From Bradysia coprophila (lineage: Eukaryota > Arthropoda > Insecta > Diptera > Sciaridae): a stretch of DNA of 64,000 nt. A program made the position numbers and the translations under genes. Under the pieces are notes generated by a model. The model did no database searches and was not told where the DNA came from. It saw only the letters and a list, made by a program, of their open reading frames with translations. Shown piece after piece: positions 44,658-54,550 of this stretch. The stretch spans positions 3,224,001 to 3,288,000 of the forward strand of contig NW_023503608.1 of assembly GCF_014529535.1 (NCBI RefSeq), written 5' to 3'. Within the stretch, counting starts at the first letter, position 1. The number at the start of each line of letters is the position of its first letter.

Positions 44658-46014
44658 GCGATTGTCGAATGGACTAACTTGATTTTGTAGAAATGCTTTC
44701 AATTAAAATATGGATATTCAAATTTTTGTTTTTAAGTCGAATGCATTTGTGTGATCCTCGCCCCTTGAAGCTGCTTTAAAAAAATTGATCTTTTTTTGAT
44801 GGAGGGATCACTGTTTTGTCATCAGTCATCACACTCTTTGTGATTCAGACACTACACACATCAGCCAAAGCAGAAGTACTGGAACAAAGTTTGTCTCCAT
44901 CTTATTCACTACTGGCCGAATTCTCATACCATCCTTCTTTGTAGACGTCCAAAATTTAAGATACCCGTTTTCCCTAGAATTTTACTTACTACGATCCGCT
45001 GTATTGTCGCTCGTCTACTCCTGTGCTGAATGTACTGAATGTTCAACTGAATTCTGCTATGCATACAGTAGTTGGAATTGTCGATTCTACGCCGATATGA
45101 ACTTCTATCTTGCTGAACCTCCTCCATTCCGACTAACAACACGTTCTCCTATCTGGTCAGATGCTAATATACGAGATGAAAGTTTCGACATCTCAGCTTC
45201 CTGGAAATGTTACTAGAACCGTTGCTCATATTTCTCTAACAAGCATCTTATCAATGATTCAGACTAGAAACTTGAAGGTTTCCATCTTCCGATGTGGAAA
45301 TGGAAAATACTCAATCGTTTTTGTTTAGGGCATGAACAAATGCACCGGTGAAATTTAGTGGAATTGAAACTTTGTGACTGCGATAACGACGTGAAACAAT
45401 CGCTAAATCATAGTCTCAACTATTGCCCTAATAATTTGGAAGCATTGCATCAAGTCTTGTCAGAAGGAATAGAGTGGTTCAACAATTTGAACATTGATAG
45501 GGCATAGCAGGGTTAGCATGTAAAGTGTCCCCAAAGGAACTAAAGCTTATGATACACAAAACGTAGCACAACAGACAGAAAATTCATTTCAATCAAAAAA
45601 CAAAGACGGAACAAAGCCTTATGGAAAAACCAAAATAAAACTCACTCACCCCACCAGCCCACGCACGGACCATCACACTCGCTTCCACACAAAATCCACC
45701 CGCTTCCACACAAGAAATTCACTCGCGTTCACACAAAAACCACTCAAACTTCACACAAAACCACAAAACCAGAAACCGCAAAAAAACACACAAAAAAACC
45801 ACAAACTAAAAACATTGACACTGACACTAACAAAAACTGCACACGGTCACTAATCCAAAAAGAAGAAAACCCGAAACAACGAAAAACCAAAAAAGGAAAA
45901 CGAAAACAGAAAGAAAAACAAAACGAAAAACGAGAAATTCCTTTTGTCAACGTACTGATCCTGTCAGAATACTGATTCAGTTAGTGTAATGACCCAAAGT
46001 GGGATAGTGTTTAA

Positions 46015-46650
46015 TCAGAAAAGTGTTTTACCCATCTATCACATGGAATAGGGTATGTGGTGTTGCCCATCTCTTCACTTAGAACAAAGCGTGCAGTTGT
46101 GTTATGTCGTGTTACCCATCCTTCACTTAGAACAAAGTATGTAGTACTGTCATTTCTAAATTAGGAACAAACGAATGTTGTGTTACCCGCCATTTTTTAA
46201 GACTAAGGTATGTTATGTTACCTATTTGAACATAGTACGTTATTAGTGTAATGACGTGTTAAGCAAATTGACAAAAGGAACTCTACCGGGCCGGACAACT
46301 CATCAGCTAACAGCAATGTAGTGATTCTTGTCGTGATGATAGTTTTTAATCATGTTTTTGTCAGTGTTGTGACTCACTTTACCGGGTAAAGTCTTCAAAA
46401 GTTTCACTGTATTACCCATTTATCACATAGAACAGGGTATGTGATGTTGCCCATCCTTCACTTAGAACAAAGCGTGTGATAGTGTTACCCGCTCTTTTTT
46501 AAGGCACAAGGTATGTTGTGTTACCCATCCTTCACTTAGAACAAGGTATGTAGTGTTGCCCATCCATTTTCAGGATAAGACGTGACGTGTTACCCGCTTT
46601 TTTATAAGAGCTAAAGTATGTTGTGTTACCCATCCTTCTATTAGAACAAA
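46015..46650. repeat. Degenerate tandem repeat region (TTACCCATCCTTCACTTAGAACAA type)
   Basis: Units of about 40-50 bp recur: GTTACCC or GTTGCCC, then CATCCTTCACTTAGAACAA, then GTATGT(A/T)GTG. Variants read CGCTTTTTTATAAG. An interruption at about 46230-46400 separates two blocks. Confidence 0.7.
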
Positions 46651-46673
46651 TCTAGTACTTGTTTTATTATACA

Positions 46674-46754
46674 AAATATGTTGATTGTTGTTTTTCTCAA
46701 TTTATCGATCCAAAATCGATCGAAAAATTGAGAAAAACAACAATCAACATATTT
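46674..46754. repeat. Perfect 30-bp-arm hairpin
   Basis: The left arm AAATATGTTGATTGTTGTTT and the rest (to CTCAATTT) are exactly complementary to the right arm ending AACAATCAACATATTT, around a 21-bp ATCGATC-rich loop. Part of the left arm with its flank (ATTATACAAAATATGTTGATT) recurs at about 46803-46823. Confidence 0.85.
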
Positions 46755-46950
46755 CGTTCACGATCAAGAAAGCTACCAAAAGCATTGCTGCTGGTTAACA
46801 CCATTATACAAAATATGTTGATTACCTACAACAACTCCTCAACCAGAAAACCTGACGGTCTCCACTTTCGTTCAACCTAGCTGCAGACGGAATCCACTTT
46901 CGTTCAACCTAGCTGCCTTCAATACCTACTAACGTCCTCCATACCATCGA

Positions 46951-47020
46951 ATTACCGTTGGATCTGAACATCTGGCACAAGCAGATTCAAAGGTCATTAT
47001 CATTGTCAAATATTTTTTAT
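46951..47020 (-). pseudogene. Relic of SMYD gene exon 2 end
   Basis: Closely matches 37700-37771, the post-SET part of SMYD exon 2 with its splice donor. On the minus strand it reads KYLTM...FE.AC.RCSDPT followed by GTA. The similarity stops near 47020, where sequence matching the upstream region of gene A begins. No further SMYD exon is nearby, so it is a fragment carried along by the duplication that made gene B. Confidence 0.8.
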
Positions 47021-47202
47021 CGATGACCTTGTCTTTGGCCATTGTTATAAGTAATTCCCCCATTACCAAATGCATATCCCGAAAATCTAGATATTTATTG
47101 CAAAGCCGAACAGTTGAATGTTTTTGGTTAATTACAAAAATGTCAACCGTGTATTTATCGTTATCGAAAAACTATCTGCCGATATGAGGACACTTCACGG
47201 AC

Positions 47203-47238
47203 TATATATAATTGAAGATTCAAGAAAAACAGTCATTC
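47203..47238 (+). promoter_or_regulatory. Core promoter of CUB-like gene B (TATA plus initiator)
   Basis: TATATATAA at 47203-47211 and TCATTC at 47233-47238 are copied from gene A with the same spacing. Just downstream a 16-bp unit (AGTGTCTACTTTTACC) is doubled here but single in A. Confidence 0.75.
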
Positions 47239-47335
47239 AGTGTCTACTTTTACCAGTGTCTACTTTTACCAGTGTCTTACGTGCAATTATTACTTCAGTT
47301 TTTCTTTTTTGTAAATTTTAAGTGAAGCCAAAACT

Positions 47336-50300
47336 ATGGGAGGACAGTCACTTTGGTTAACATTAGTTGTGCTTGTGTGTACGGATATCAGTCTAGCCCA
47401 TCCATTATCAGAAGGTGCAATTACTGGCTGGAATTTATGTACGTACAAAAAATCATTGCCGTTGACAAAAAAAAACTGTGACAATTGACATAGAAAGTCG
47501 AACAAAGTTTTCTTTTTTCATGTTAGGAGCATTGATCGATTGATCCACAGTAATATGAGAGCACAGTAAAATGAATATTAGATTGTACAGAGGGATTCTT
47601 TTGAATTTCGACTGACCGAAATCGGCGCTATTTATTCCGGGACTTTTTTATATATGCCTAGTTAGGCCTTGGTGCCTAGGCCCCAAAACCAGTCTCAGAT
47701 AATTTTGATCTTCCACACCTGGCTGGTGGTCAACGGTGCGAAGTCGAAAAATGGGGTTTCGTAATCCAGATTTCATTTCCGTAAGGTTTCGAGGACACTG
47801 ACGTGTATGGGTTCGTTGGAAAGCTGAGGTCGAGTACTCCTGGGGCAAATAATAACTTCATAGAATTTGATGATAAACGGCCGAAAATATGACTTCCGGA
47901 AAATTTCTGAAAATTGATGTAACCTCGGTGAACTTTGATGAGTGCTGTGACCTCACTAATGCAATTATTTTATTAAATTATTACTTATTATGAATGTGTA
48001 GGACCTCAGCTTTACAGCGATACCCATATTTAGTAGTTTGGCACGCGACTACGTAACAGATGAAAACTGTGTGTTTCACTCCGCCAAACTACTAAATATG
48101 CGTATCGCTGTAAAGCTGAGGTCCTACACATTCATAATAAGTAATAATTTAATCAAATAATTGCATTAGTGAGGTCACAGCACTCACCAAAGTTCACCGA
48201 GGTTACATCGATTTTCAGAAATTTTCCGGAAGTCATATTTTCGGCCGTTTATCATCAAATTCTATGAAGTTATTATTTGCCCCAGGAGTACTCGACCTCA
48301 GCTTTCCAACGAACCCATACACGCCAGTGTCCTCGAAACCTTACGGAAATGAAATCCGGATTACGAAACCCCATTTTTCGACTTCGCACCGTTGACCACC
48401 AGCCAGGTGTGGAAGATCAAAATTATCTGAGACTGGTTTTGGGGCCTAGGCACCAAGGCCTAACTAGGCATGTATAAAAAAGTCCCGGAATAAATAGCGC
48501 CGATTTCGGTCAGTCGAAATTCAAAAGAATCCCTCACATCAAATTGTGAATGCCTCAATTTATCTGATAGTGTTGCTGGGGAAACCCTAATAGGGAAGCA
48601 GTATCAAATCTGTTAACTTTTCTGCCTCCCAGTACCTTAGTAAACAACTTCGAACCACGATATCAATTTTGCAATAGTGCTTAGTATAAAGTGATACGAC
48701 CTTCTAGGCCTTTTGGTTCGTTGTAAGAAAATAATGTCAATCAAAGGACAATGAACAGAAAAGTTAGTTCAAAATATGAAGGGTATGAAAGGATATACCA
48801 TTACACCTGCCACAAATGATTAAATTATGACAAAGATTGTCCCAGCATTGACCTATATTCCAAAGTCAGCGATAGTGAGCCTTTACCGACAATATTATGT
48901 TTGTTATGTATGACTATTCTTAATATGGGATTTTATTTAAGTTGAACTGTGAGTGCCGTGCACTAATGATATCCTCATTTCTGTGAGCTACCCATTAAGC
49001 GTGAAATTAGCGATGATACAGTGAGATAGCACTGCTTAACATTCGAATGTCAGACGTCGAGAAACCTTCAAATTTTGATACCATGGGTGTACTGTACACT
49101 CAAATGTGTCATGTACTGTCTTTACGAAAGAAATGCAAAGCTAATCCCATCAGCCTCTAAATATTTTCTAAATTTATGCTAGAACCAGTGCTATGTCAGT
49201 AATCAAAGTTGAATTTTTCGAATGAAAACCTGTGTACATTCTGATCTTCCCAACAACTAGGCGTAATTTCCGAGAAACTTTTAAATTTTCATTTTTCAGT
49301 CCACCAAAATATGAAATGCGGCACGAGATCTGCTCACAAGCGCATTACCATGTCGAATCCAATTGGTAGCATTTCACAAAGTTGTGAGTACACTATTCGT
49401 GCATACAGTACAAAAGTTTGTCAGGTAAAGAGCGACATGCAATTACAATAGTCTAATTACAGGCTGATTAAAATTACCTGAATTTTCACTTTGCAGGTTC
49501 GCATTGATTTCCTCTACTTGGATTTAGAGCAACCCAGAGTAAGTAACTCAAGGCCATATGCCACTTGCGTTGGTGATCATTTAACAATCGATGGAATGCC
49601 ATTCGACCTATGTGGAATGTTGCGCAATCAGCATGGTAAGGCTTCTATTTTATTAGTAAAACAAATATGATGACGAAAATGGATTTTAGTGTACGTTCCG
49701 TTCGACGCGTTGAGACCAACAGACGAGATGAGGATTAATTTCCGAGTCTCAACAGACTCGTATGCCATGTGGAATTTGGAAATAAATCAAATAGAATGCA
49801 GTCATAAAGCCGCACTGGTCATACCTGACGAACGCCAAGGTTTAAGAAGACATTTATTTTTGAGATTTTGAGTTTTGTTAAATGTTTGTTCACAAATTGA
49901 ATCTTCTTTCAGCACCCGATGGATGTCTACAATATTTCTATCATCCTGTTGGTCGAGTAGACTCCTTCAATTTCGGAAATCTATATTATGGCGACACAAG
50001 ATACGCAATTTGTTTCAATCGAAACTACAACACGAATGCTATGCTTGAGTACGATTCGACCAAATTTCATCAACTTTCAATACTTACTAGTGTCGTTGTA
50101 GATTGTCTGAGATTACCTTTCAAATGGATGGCATAGCGGTCCCATTCTTTGACGACATGTGTTTGAACAGTGTTCCTACGGACTCTAAAGATTATATTGC
50201 AATTCCGTTCGCTGAAGTTAGTAACCAAGATCCACACAGTCTATTCTGCGGTAATAGATGGCGAAGCCGTACGCTGTAAGTAGCTAGTATGTTGAATACC

Positions 50301-50443
50301 AAAATGGTTTATTGATTTATTGACATCAAACAGTCTATGGAACTGGTCCAATTGTTATCCACGTTAACACTGATCGCCAATTAACAACAAACTCCGAGAA
50401 TGGATTTAGTTTCAGGTACAGAATCACCAACTACAGGCCATAA
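47336..50443 (+). CDS. CUB-like secreted protein B, duplicate of A with a damaged exon 6
   Basis: Exons 47336-47438, 49300-49424, 49497-49635, 49690-49839, 49913-50048, 50102-50275 (damaged) and 50334-50443. The positions and phases equal those of A. The signal peptide ends SLA-HP, and the family blocks CEYTIRAYSTKVCQ, PFDLCGM, PDERQ-APDGCLQYF, YAICFNR and DYIAIPFAEV are intact. Relative to A, exon 6 lacks 5 bp near 50251-50260, so normal splicing would replace the last strands with a short out-of-frame tail. An upstream GT at 50251 (CTGCG|GTAATA) would restore the frame if used as donor, removing about eight residues. It is either a young pseudogene or a gene with a shifted splice site. Intron 1 contains a 946-bp palindrome. 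Confidence 0.8.
47590..48535. mobile_element. 946-bp foldback element with 453-bp arms
   Basis: The left arm 47590-48042 and right arm 48083-48535 are equal in length and complementary with only about ten mismatches, around a 40-bp loop. The ends read GAGGGATTCTTTTGAATTTC and its complement, and ACA flanks both sides (possible 3-bp target duplication). Each arm has a 66-codon frame differing only in the last residue, which is a by-product of the duplication. It lies within intron 1 of gene B, so B pre-mRNA would fold into a long hairpin. Confidence 0.9.
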
Positions 50444-51059
50444 GCGATTGGCGAATGAACGAACTTTATTTTGATTACGTTTTGTAAAATTGATTTTAAT
50501 TAAAATATTCATTTTCAAAATTTTGCATTTGAATTCGAATGCAGTCAAAAACAGAAGTAGTCGACAAAGATTAAGGGTATTCGCGATTTCGACTTACACT
50601 CTAGTGTATCCAGTATATTGAGAATATCAAGTATATCCCGTATACCGAGTATAACGACGACTGTCACGGAAAAATGATTAAATTTCGAGTTGACGGATTT
50701 TGGTCAAACTAAATACCAGTGCGCGATCTGGACTCCAGTGAAGTAATCAGTTTCCCAATTGGATCAATATCTGCTAACGATAAGACTTGTTCTTCATTTT
50801 CAAAGTCTTATCGCTTGACAGATATTGATATAACTTTTTGTCATTTGTAAAATGCTTACTGCTTTACAGTGTTACATACAAAATAAGACTGTGCCTGGTG
50901 CCTGGCTTAGTTTGTAGACCAAATGGTATGTAGAAAAATTATAAGCAGAATACATTTTCAGCAGAATTTTTTGCTATGTCTATCAGATACTTAGGATTTC
51001 TATTTCTACGGACGAGTATTCCAATTCAGACACCCAAAATTGCCTAAAATCAAACCCTC

Positions 51060-51480
51060 AAAACATATGGATAACTCCCGCTAATTTGAGACTTTTCGAA
51101 ATATTTTCACCAAATGAAAACCGATTTCAGTAAACTCTTTTTTCCTTGAAAGCTGTTGACCAGACACGTCGTTTAAGCCACGTATTAGGTCGGTGGCCGA
51201 AAATCTCGGGGAGATACCACCGTAAAACTTTATGCTTGTTTTTAGCAAATTTTTGAAAATTATAGTTTATTTCACGAAACCTGAACCGATCTCACTAAAC
51301 TTTTTTTTTTGCTGAAAGCTATTGTCAAGACGCGTCGTTTGACACACATATGAGGTCATTGGCATAACGTCTCGGGGAGGTGGAGGTATGACCAAAAAGT
51401 GTTTGTTTGTATTCGACTTTCCAAGATATTCTCAATAAATCTCAAATGATTTCTCTAAACTTGTTTCCCTGTAGAAACGA
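51060..51480. repeat. Long diverged tandem repeat (units about 160-180 bp)
   Basis: Blocks recur in order: GAAAGCT.TTG.C.AGAC.CGTCGTTT, then AGGTC..TGGC...A..TCTCGGGGAG, then TT.GTTT.T and AA.ATTTTC. They occur at about 51150-51230 and 51315-51395, with partial flanking copies. Confidence 0.5.
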
Positions 51481-51604
51481 ACGCTATAAGTCCATAATTG
51501 CACCAAATGACACGAAATTAAATTTTTAGAAGATTTTTGGTTCGTTCTGCTTCGAAGTAAGGTGAAATCACCTCGACCCAAACGTTGCCAAAATTAAGTG
51601 CCCA

Positions 51605-51727
51605 TTCCACTCAAAAAAAGTACTCCGTGAGGGAGCCGTGAGAGAGCAATCTGTCAAATAAACAAAGAAAAATTGAAAAAATTCAATTTTTTCTCTCACA
51701 CGGAGTACTTTTTGTGGTAAGAGGAAA
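51605..51727. mobile_element. Hairpin MITE family 4, uninterrupted copy
   Basis: Arms AAAGTACTCCGTGAGGGAG and CTCTCACACGGAGTACTTTTT surround an inner TTGAAAAAATTCAA palindrome. It matches the interrupted copy at 14470-15105 and shows the pre-insertion state of that site. Confidence 0.8.
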
Positions 51728-52247
51728 CTAAGCATTACATTTTTTCATATAAAACCTGACGAGCGGTGTCATTCGAAAGCTACAGCATATGACTTCACGA
51801 CAAAAATAACTTTGGCTCGATCAGGTTAGTTGGATGAGTGAAGTCGGTGAAATAGGCGTTGATTCTATATCATCTTTTCATTATGTAACGTGACTATAAA
51901 GTGAAGGAAGCTGCAGAATTTTTTTTCCGTGTTACAAATAAGTTTTACATTATCTGTAAATCATTAAATACCTATTTTACGATCCATCTATCTAACTATT
52001 TATGTAATGTATCGTTAACAACCATTTTGTACGCAACGTTTCTTTTACCCAACCAACCATTTGTACCACTTTGCAAACGTATTCCAAAAAGACCACAATT
52101 ACGGCTGCCGTTTCCGGTGGGTAATTGATAACATCCCAAATGTGATTTAGTAACACTTTTCAAATGTTGATTACCAACAAGGTAGTAATTTACCCACTCG
52201 CATGGCAGGTGTAACGAGAAGCGCAACGAAAATTTATCCAAACGACG

Positions 52248-52908
52248 ATGCATCCATCCACCAATCGAATTATATTTGCTGCGCTGTTCTTCTTGTTTAT
52301 GTGGGACCTGGAGATGTTCGCTTCACTCAGACCCGAAACGGTAAAATAAATCCGCAGAGAAGGTTGAGATTAACCGAATATTTGATTTACTTTTACAGAG
52401 AAACCGATTTCATTTGGATCGTTATGCGTGTAAAATATTAAATCCGAAAGTAATGAAGTCTTTTGTTTGTGTTGCGAAACATATCAGCATGGCAGACTTG
52501 AAACTTGATACCCAATTCTATTTCACTCGACCACTTTCACATCTGTGGATTAACGTCATAATCTACTTCAAGTTCAACGGAATTGTTTATAACAAATTTC
52601 CCATTGAACACTGGGAAAATATTTGCGAATTTTTCGACGAGAGAAAGGAAAATGCATGGTTCCTCGATTGGTGGGTATCTCGACTGCAAAACAGTAATTT
52701 CACTAATCTCAATCATACGTGTCCGTATTCATCTTTAATTGTTAAAGCAGACAACGTTACGTTAGACACGTATTTTTCCTTTACGAAGGGAATTTTACCA
52801 TCTGGTCGATATCGGATAGATATATTGTTTGCGCAACAAGATCGTGTCCCTTTTTTGGACGTGAAACTCTTTGGCACGAATGCTGAACATCACCTAGAGA
52901 AAATTTAG
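52248..52908 (+). CDS. DUF1091-family secreted protein
   Basis: Two exons, 52248-52340 and 52399-52908, phase 0, 200 residues. The signal peptide lies in exon 1 (RIIFAALFFLFMW core, ending near FAS). Exon 2 carries the insect DUF1091 pattern: C42, then C55, a hydrophobic strand, a bulky N.FP.EHWENICEFF segment with C107, and the hallmark NLNHTCPY at about 134-141 with C139. A G-I-L-P-S-G-R-Y-R-I-D strand and a closing D-V-K-L-F strand follow. The family resembles ML lipid-recognition-type folds and is greatly expanded in flies, with some members linked to chemosensation; the role here is not known. The exon-1 frame was chosen because it alone gives a signal peptide and a phase-0 join. Confidence 0.88.
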
Positions 52909-53470
52909 AAATATTAATCATGTTCGGATGGTTGTCCATAACCTTACAAAATTTCATGTCATTCCCACACAGTCGCCCACAATTCTGCCGTAATTTGCAT
53001 AAGAGATCCTCCATTTTTTAAGAATAATATAAATTCGTTTATTCTGAAAAAAAAGTTAAATCTCTTATACAAATTACGTTAGAATTATCCGCAATTCATC
53101 ACATGGTCAGAGAAATTATAACGGAGCAGCATGGCAATAGTTATTTATGCAACAAGAATCGCATGAAGGTTTATTATCGCACTAGATGTCAACCCGAGGC
53201 GAAGCTGAGGTTGACCAGACGTCGTGGGCGATAATATACCAGCATACGATTCGTGTTGCATACAACGCTTTATGCAATTTCGGGACGGAATGACCTGCCA
53301 AAACACGGAAACATACATTATCACAAAGACACCACATTGGCTGGCCACTGTTGCAATCCTGAGAAACTTTAGTGCAATGCAAATGTTAACAACAACAAAG
53401 TCAGTTAACATCTGCCGCGTCTCAACAGGCAGTGGCAAAAATATTCCCAATGTAAGGAGACTAGTGTTTA

Positions 53471-53598
53471 CTTTATACACGGATATGTTAAGCGAATCAT
53501 GAAATATGAAAAAATGAAATTGTATTTTGCATGAAAATTTTCTACGTAAAAATATGTTCCATTTTTTTATGATTCGCTTAACATGTCCGTGCATAAGG
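53471..53598. repeat. 128-bp hairpin MITE-like element
   Basis: Inverted ends CTTTATACACGGATATGTTA / TAACATGTCCGTGCATAAGG continue into AGCGAATCAT/ATGATTCGCT. About 34 bp are matched with four mismatches. Confidence 0.75.
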
Positions 53599-54196
53599 TG
53601 AATACTTGTCCCACATAGTGTAGATAAAATGTGCTGTCGTTAATAAACATGTTCACGATTGCTGGCTGAAGGAAAACGAATTAATGTGTTATTAAACATA
53701 AGTTCAGTCTAAATACATTAGATGAGTTTCTACTCTCAGCATTTTAGAGTGCGAAAAAAACTTTATCGCACTAGTGCAATAATCTTCTTCATTACGTTAT
53801 TAAAAACAGGCAAGAAACAGTTCGATTCCATACCGGAATTGCATAAATTAACGAATACGTGACACTTCACTGTTTTTATGAAAACTCATCAGCTGTGAAT
53901 AGCCATTATGATTTCTATGTTATGTGGTGATATTTCGTCTTTGAAACACCCGAACATGTTGACCTTAGTATTTATCTTGCAGTGAGATTTTTAGTGTTAT
54001 GTATTTGATTTGATTTTTGATTTCTATCGAGTTCCTGGTTTTTCCGTAGAGTGCTTTTCTTCGAGTAAGATTCCCAACAACATGGAATTTTGGGCTTTAG
54101 TTCAGTCAATGCTCACTGTATTGAGCATTTTCAAACGCTTCCGAAAACTATTGATAATTTTCGATAATTTTACAAATTAGTTAGAGTAAATAACGG

Positions 54197-54267
54197 CAGA
54201 GTAAAAAGTAAACCTTATTTGACATTTCGAAAATGAACCGCTCATGCCTGGTTTATTTTACTCTGCA
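54197..54267. mobile_element. MITE family 6, internally deleted copy
   Basis: GGCAGAGTAAAAAGTAAACC and GGTTTATTTTACTCTGC ends flank a short core (TTTGACATTTCGAAAATGAACC) shared with the longer copy at 54828-55025. Confidence 0.7.
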
Positions 54268-54460
54268 GAGTTATGTTTCTCGAAATATATACTTTATTCC
54301 ATCCATATTGAATGAAATTTCCAAATTATAAAAAAAAAATGTTTACAATCCACGACCAACTACCGTTTTGTGTAATTACAAAAACTTTAATCTTGTTTTC
54401 CATAATCAAAATCTAACTATTTTGATGATATGGAGGAAATTGTATTCTCTATTAATCGGC

Positions 54461-54495
54461 TATAAATACGTTGGCTTAAGGCACAATGGCATCAG
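54461..54495 (+). promoter_or_regulatory. Core promoter of CUB-like gene C
   Basis: TATAAATA at 54461-54468 and an initiator-like ATCAGA near 54491, about 30 bp apart and about 60 bp before the ATG. Confidence 0.65.
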
Positions 54496-54550
54496 ATTTC
54501 CTTTAACAGTGTGAACATTCCAAAATAATATTAAAAAAGATTTGTGAAAG

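Larger units (their letters stand above)
44658..47335. other. Intergenic between CUB-like genes A and B
   Basis: Holds an A- and C-rich low-complexity stretch at 45590-45950 with repeated CACACAAAA words. Next come a degenerate tandem region (46015-46650), a perfect hairpin (46674-46754), a SMYD relic (46951-47020) and the duplicated promoter of gene B. Around 44924-45216 both strands stay open for about 70 codons, but nothing is recognisable. Confidence 0.55.
50444..52247. other. Intergenic between gene B and DUF1091 gene
   Basis: ATTAAA at 50499 ends gene B. It then contains a diverged tandem repeat at about 51060-51480 and the intact family 4 hairpin MITE (51605-51727). No gene seen. Confidence 0.55.
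52909..54550. other. Intergenic between DUF1091 gene and CUB-like gene C
   Basis: Contains the hairpin at 53471-53598, a deleted family 6 MITE at 54197-54267 and the promoter of gene C. Open frames here (up to about 149 codons on the minus strand at 53145-53594) partly run through the hairpin and show no recognisable content. Confidence 0.5.

Noticed and set aside
46015-46650. Possible CRISPR-like regular repeats
   Set aside because: Units are degenerate, not separated by unique spacers of constant length, and the context is a eukaryotic intergenic region.
47648-48477. Two almost identical 66-codon frames
   Set aside because: They are mirror copies in the arms of the foldback element. No start context, motif or second family member was seen.
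53145-53594. 149-codon minus-strand frame
   Set aside because: It runs through the hairpin at 53471-53598 and has no recognisable content or splice partners.
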